64,000 nucleotides of DNA from CALJFL01 sp964590005 (GTDB lineage: Bacteria; Pseudomonadota; Gammaproteobacteria; Pseudomonadales; Halieaceae). Location of the stretch: assembly GCA_964590005.1 (NCBI GenBank), contig CAZPVJ010000026.1:5744-69743 (forward strand), read 5' to 3'. The translations under genes and the position numbers were made by a program. A model generated the notes under the pieces. That model worked only from the letters and a program-made list of their open reading frames with translations. It was not told the origin of the DNA and did no database searches. Positions 61,596-64,000 of this stretch are shown one piece after another. The number at the start of each line of letters is the position of its first letter. Positions within the stretch are counted from its first letter, which is position 1.

Positions 61596-62834
61596 CTATT
61601 TCGCTGTGATGAACTCCGGGTAGGCTTCCATTCCGCACTCGGAAAGGTCGACACCCTCGTATTCTTCCTCTTCGCCGACGCGGATACCCATGACAGCCTT
61701 GATAATGCCGAAGGTAACCAGGCTCGCAACGAAGACCCACACAAAGATGGTTGCTGCACCAATAATCTGACCGGTGAAAGAGGAGTTCTCACCGTTGGTG
61801 ATGGGCACCAGCAGCAGACCCAGCAGACCGACAGTTCCGTGCACGGAAATCGCACCGACCGGATCGTCGATCTTCAGCTTGTCCAGGAAGAGGATGGAGA
61901 ACACTACCAGCACACCACCGATGGCGCCAAACAGGGTTGCCTGCAGGGCTGTCGGGGTTGATGGCTCAGCAGTGATCGCTACCAGGCCAGCCAGCGCACC
62001 GTTAAGCGCCATGGTCAGGTCGGCCTTGCCAAACATGATTCGCGCTGTCAGGAGCGCGGCAACAAGGCCACCGGCTGCAGCAGTGTTGGTGTTCATAAAC
62101 ACAATCGCGACGGCGTTGGCAGATTCAACACTGGCAGTCGCCAGTACGGAACCACCGTTGAAGCCAAACCAGCCCATCCAGAGGATGAAGGTACCGAGTG
62201 TTGCCAGGGGCAGGTTGGCACCAGGGATAGCCTGAACCGAACCATCGGCAGCGTATTTGCCCTTACGAGCTCCCAAAAGGAGGACACCCGCAAGTGCCGC
62301 TGCCGCACCAGCCATATGAACGATGCCTGATCCGGCAAAGTCAGAGAAGCCCAGGTCGCCCAGCGTGTACATACCGAAGACCGGGTTACCGCCCCAGGTC
62401 CAGCTGCCTTCCAGCGGATAAATAACGCCGGTCATTACCACGGCGAAGATCAGGAATGACCACAACTTCATCCGTTCCGCAACCGCACCCGACACGATGG
62501 ACATCGCGGTGGCAACGAACACAACCTGGAAGAAGAAGTCAGCCGACGGTGCATAGGTGGCGGGCTCTTCCGCACCGGCCACGCCGTCACCGGTAATGGA
62601 CGACAGCATGATGTCGCCGCCATACATGATCGCGTAGCCGCACACCATGTACATGATGCTGGCAATGGCGTACAGCGCAACGTTCTTGGTCAGGATCTCA
62701 GTGGTGTTTTTGGAACGGACCAGGCCCGCTTCCAGCATGGAGAAGCCGGCGGCCATCCACATAACCAGCGCGCCGCACACCAGGAAGTAAAAGGTGTCCA
62801 ACGCGTACTGTAATTGAAAAATTTCGTTTTCCAT
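61596..62834 (-). CDS. amtB: ammonium transporter AmtB
   Basis: 412 residues, about 11 membrane helices. Trimeric ammonium channel. Start DTFYFLVCGALVMWMAAGFSMLEAGLVRSKN, GSGIVHMAGAAAALAGVLLLG, and the central LGTFILWMGWFGFNGGS are family hallmarks. No cleaved signal is evident. The C-terminal tail (from about 385) is the site where GlnK docks to block the pore. It follows glnK by 32 bases. Confidence 0.96.
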   Translation of the reverse strand: MENEIFQLQYALDTFYFLVCGALVMWMAAGFSMLEAGLVRSKNTTEILTKNVALYAIASIMYMVCGYAIMYGGDIMLSSITGDGVAGAEEPATYAPSADFFFQVVFVATAMSIVSGAVAERMKLWSFLIFAVVMTGVIYPLEGSWTWGGNPVFGMYTLGDLGFSDFAGSGIVHMAGAAAALAGVLLLGARKGKYAADGSVQAIPGANLPLATLGTFILWMGWFGFNGGSVLATASVESANAVAIVFMNTNTAAAGGLVAALLTARIMFGKADLTMALNGALAGLVAITAEPSTPTALQATLFGAIGGVLVVFSILFLDKLKIDDPVGAISVHGTVGLLGLLLVPITNGENSSFTGQIIGAATIFVWVFVASLVTFGIIKAVMGIRVGEEEEYEGVDLSECGMEAYPEFITAK

Positions 62835-62866
62835 GGGAAATACTCTCTTCTGATAGTCTCTGGGGC

Positions 62867-63205
62867 CTAGATGGCTTCCTCACCGGTTTCGCCGGTACGA
62901 ATCCGGATCACCTGCTCCAACGGCGATACAAACACCTTGCCGTCCCCGATCTTGCCGGTGTTGGCAGCCTTGGTGATGGCCTCGATGGTCTGCTCGACCA
63001 CGCCATCGGCAACCGCTACCTCAATCTTCACCTTCGGCAGGAAATCCACCACGTACTCGGCGCCGCGATACAACTCGGTGTGACCCTTCTGGCGGCCGAA
63101 ACCCTTTACTTCTGTGACTGTGATGCCCTGCACGCCGATTTCAGATAGTGCTTCGCGCACGTCGTCCAGCTTGAATGGCTTCACAATAGCCGTTATTAAT
63201 TTCAT
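62867..63205 (-). CDS. glnK: P-II nitrogen regulatory protein GlnK
   Basis: 112 residues, with Y51 in the T-loop QKGHTELYRGAEYVV and B-loop TGKIGDGKVFV. AGGAGAG precedes the ATG. Position directly upstream of amtB identifies it as GlnK, which gates AmtB in response to nitrogen status. Confidence 0.95.
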   Translation of the reverse strand: MKLITAIVKPFKLDDVREALSEIGVQGITVTEVKGFGRQKGHTELYRGAEYVVDFLPKVKIEVAVADGVVEQTIEAITKAANTGKIGDGKVFVSPLEQVIRIRTGETGEEAI

Positions 63206-63227
63206 GAAACTCTCCTGGTATTAAGTT

Positions 63228-63245
63228 GGCGCCCCGCGGGGCGCC
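63228..63245. terminator. 18-base GC palindrome between porin and glnK
   Basis: GGCGCCCCGCGGGGCGCC is a perfect palindrome, able to form a strong hairpin. No T run follows on the minus strand, so it may only partly stop transcription or set the ratio of porin to glnK-amtB mRNA. Confidence 0.45.
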
Positions 63246-63267
63246 CGTGCTTTCGAGTCGAGCCGGA

Positions 63268-64000
63268 TTACATGCTCTTGGAAACGGTGAATACGACGGT
63301 ATCGTCACCCCACTCGGTATCGAACACGTCTTCCTCATCCAGATCTGTGCCGACATAAGCGAGAGACCAGTCGACAGCCAGCCAGGATGCTGTTATGCCA
63401 ATCGAATAGTCGATATAGGAGTCCTCGTCAGTCGCCAGGAAGCCACCATTCTTTTCCAGATCGTTGTAGCCGACGTGGAAATCGATGCTGAAGGTGTCGT
63501 TAATGCCCAGGCTGTAGTCGGCGTAGTAGTAGAAGAACGTGTCGGTTTCGCCGTAGTAGTCGTCCGAATAGGCAATACCGACCGCCAGGTCATTCCAGCT
63601 CAGGCTGCCGTACAGCTCCTGGTAATCGCCTTCACCGGAACTGTCATCCCCGGGGTAGTCGTAGTAGAGGTAGCCCACGTCGATCCCGAAACCGCTGTCG
63701 CCAATGTCGCTGGCCCAGCCCACGTAGTAATCCAGTTCGAGACTGCCATCAAAGCCGTCACCATTGGTGTCAAAGTCCACGCTAGACGCCCAGGTACCGA
63801 TGTAGATACCGTTATCCCAACCCAGGTCAAAACCGCCCTGGATGGCGATGTCTTCGTCCGACTGGGAGATACCGCGGAAGCGGTAGTCACTGGTCAGGGC
63901 GACGTTCGCGCTGATTTCCATTTCGGCCTGGGCCACCTGGGTGGCGGATACACCTGCCAGAAGCGTGGTGGCCAGGGCAGCGGGAAGCAATTTCTTGTTC
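63268..64000 (-). CDS. TorF family (TIGR02001) outer membrane porin, 5' end beyond window
   Basis: 244 codons visible; the frame runs off the right edge, so the true start is missing (the first codons read KKLLPAALATTLLAGVSATQVAQA, a signal peptide lacking its Met). The mature part is a small aromatic-rich beta-barrel with the family motif SNYRFRGIS-like ALTSDYRFRGISQS and Asp/Tyr-rich strands. It is upstream of glnK-amtB, a pairing common in gammaproteobacteria, suggesting a role in nitrogen-limited uptake (inference). Confidence 0.85.
   Translation of the reverse strand, partial: NKKLLPAALATTLLAGVSATQVAQAEMEISANVALTSDYRFRGISQSDEDIAIQGGFDLGWDNGIYIGTWASSVDFDTNGDGFDGSLELDYYVGWASDIGDSGFGIDVGYLYYDYPGDDSSGEGDYQELYGSLSWNDLAVGIAYSDDYYGETDTFFYYYADYSLGINDTFSIDFHVGYNDLEKNGGFLATDEDSYIDYSIGITASWLAVDWSLAYVGTDLDEEDVFDTEWGDDTVVFTVSKSM

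Noticed and set aside
1..64000. CRISPR arrays, insertion sequences, rRNA or tRNA genes, toxin-antitoxin or phage-defence systems.
   Set aside because: None found: no regular direct repeats, no transposase frames, no RNA gene signatures, and the MoxR-VWA run has no defence-type partners.

Overview
The window looks like chromosomal DNA of a free-living, probably marine, gammaproteobacterium. The best guess is Halieaceae/Cellvibrionales or a relative of Pseudomonas. The reasons are Pseudomonas-like gene orders (argH opposite algZ-algR-hemC-hemD-hemX-hemY; cyaY opposite lptM-lysA-dapF-DUF484-xerC-HAD; trxA-rho; hslO-pckA), polyhydroxyalkanoate (PHA) granule genes, and lipid- or steroid-type oxygenases. 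The DNA is G+C-rich by eye and densely coded. No gap without a gene exceeds 300 bases. I see no rRNA, tRNA, CRISPR array, insertion sequence or prophage. The species assignment is inference only.

Layout. 1-6.7 kb: the DinG helicase (cut by the left edge), a PlsB-like acyltransferase, two small envelope proteins, a tyrosine phosphatase, a TetR/SnoaL-like divergent pair with a clear palindrome between them, and rpsT. 6.7-12.8 kb: a ferritin-like diiron protein divergent from an AraC regulator and a patatin lipase, a PHA-system protein, and a thiolase/LLM-oxidoreductase pair. 13-15.6 kb: hslO and pckA. 15.6-20 kb: an RND efflux adaptor and permease. 20.2-22.1 kb: two phasin/histone-like proteins with opposite domain order, then a PhaD-like TetR regulator. 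22.2-26.5 kb: peroxiredoxin, exported SRPBCC protein, PqiA-like membrane protein, KshA-like Rieske oxygenase and a DASS transporter.

26.6-32.9 kb: moaA, then a tightly packed run of MoxR ATPase, VWA/CoxE protein, a tiny zinc-ribbon membrane protein, a DUF1631 protein with a duplicated C-terminal module, and a PilZ protein. The run meets pilU tail to tail. 34-43.8 kb: a phosphotransferase, a one-POTRA BamA-like barrel, gshA, acpH, dsbB, rsd, an FKBP lipoprotein, an ABC-F ATPase and a GIY-YIG protein. 43.8-60.9 kb is mostly conserved core: trxA, rho, ubiD, the hem operon with algZR, argH, a DUF3187 barrel, cyaY, lptM, lysA, dapF, DUF484, xerC and a HAD phosphatase. 60.9-64 kb is an ammonium module: a TorF-type porin (cut by the right edge), glnK, amtB, a second P-II gene and a SHOCT lipoprotein.

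Most of the window is core biology. The parts most worth a second look are the mirrored phasin pair, the MoxR-VWA-zinc ribbon-DUF1631-PilZ run, the diiron/AraC/patatin locus, the amtB gene between two P-II paralogues, and the many convergent gene pairs whose stop codons overlap.
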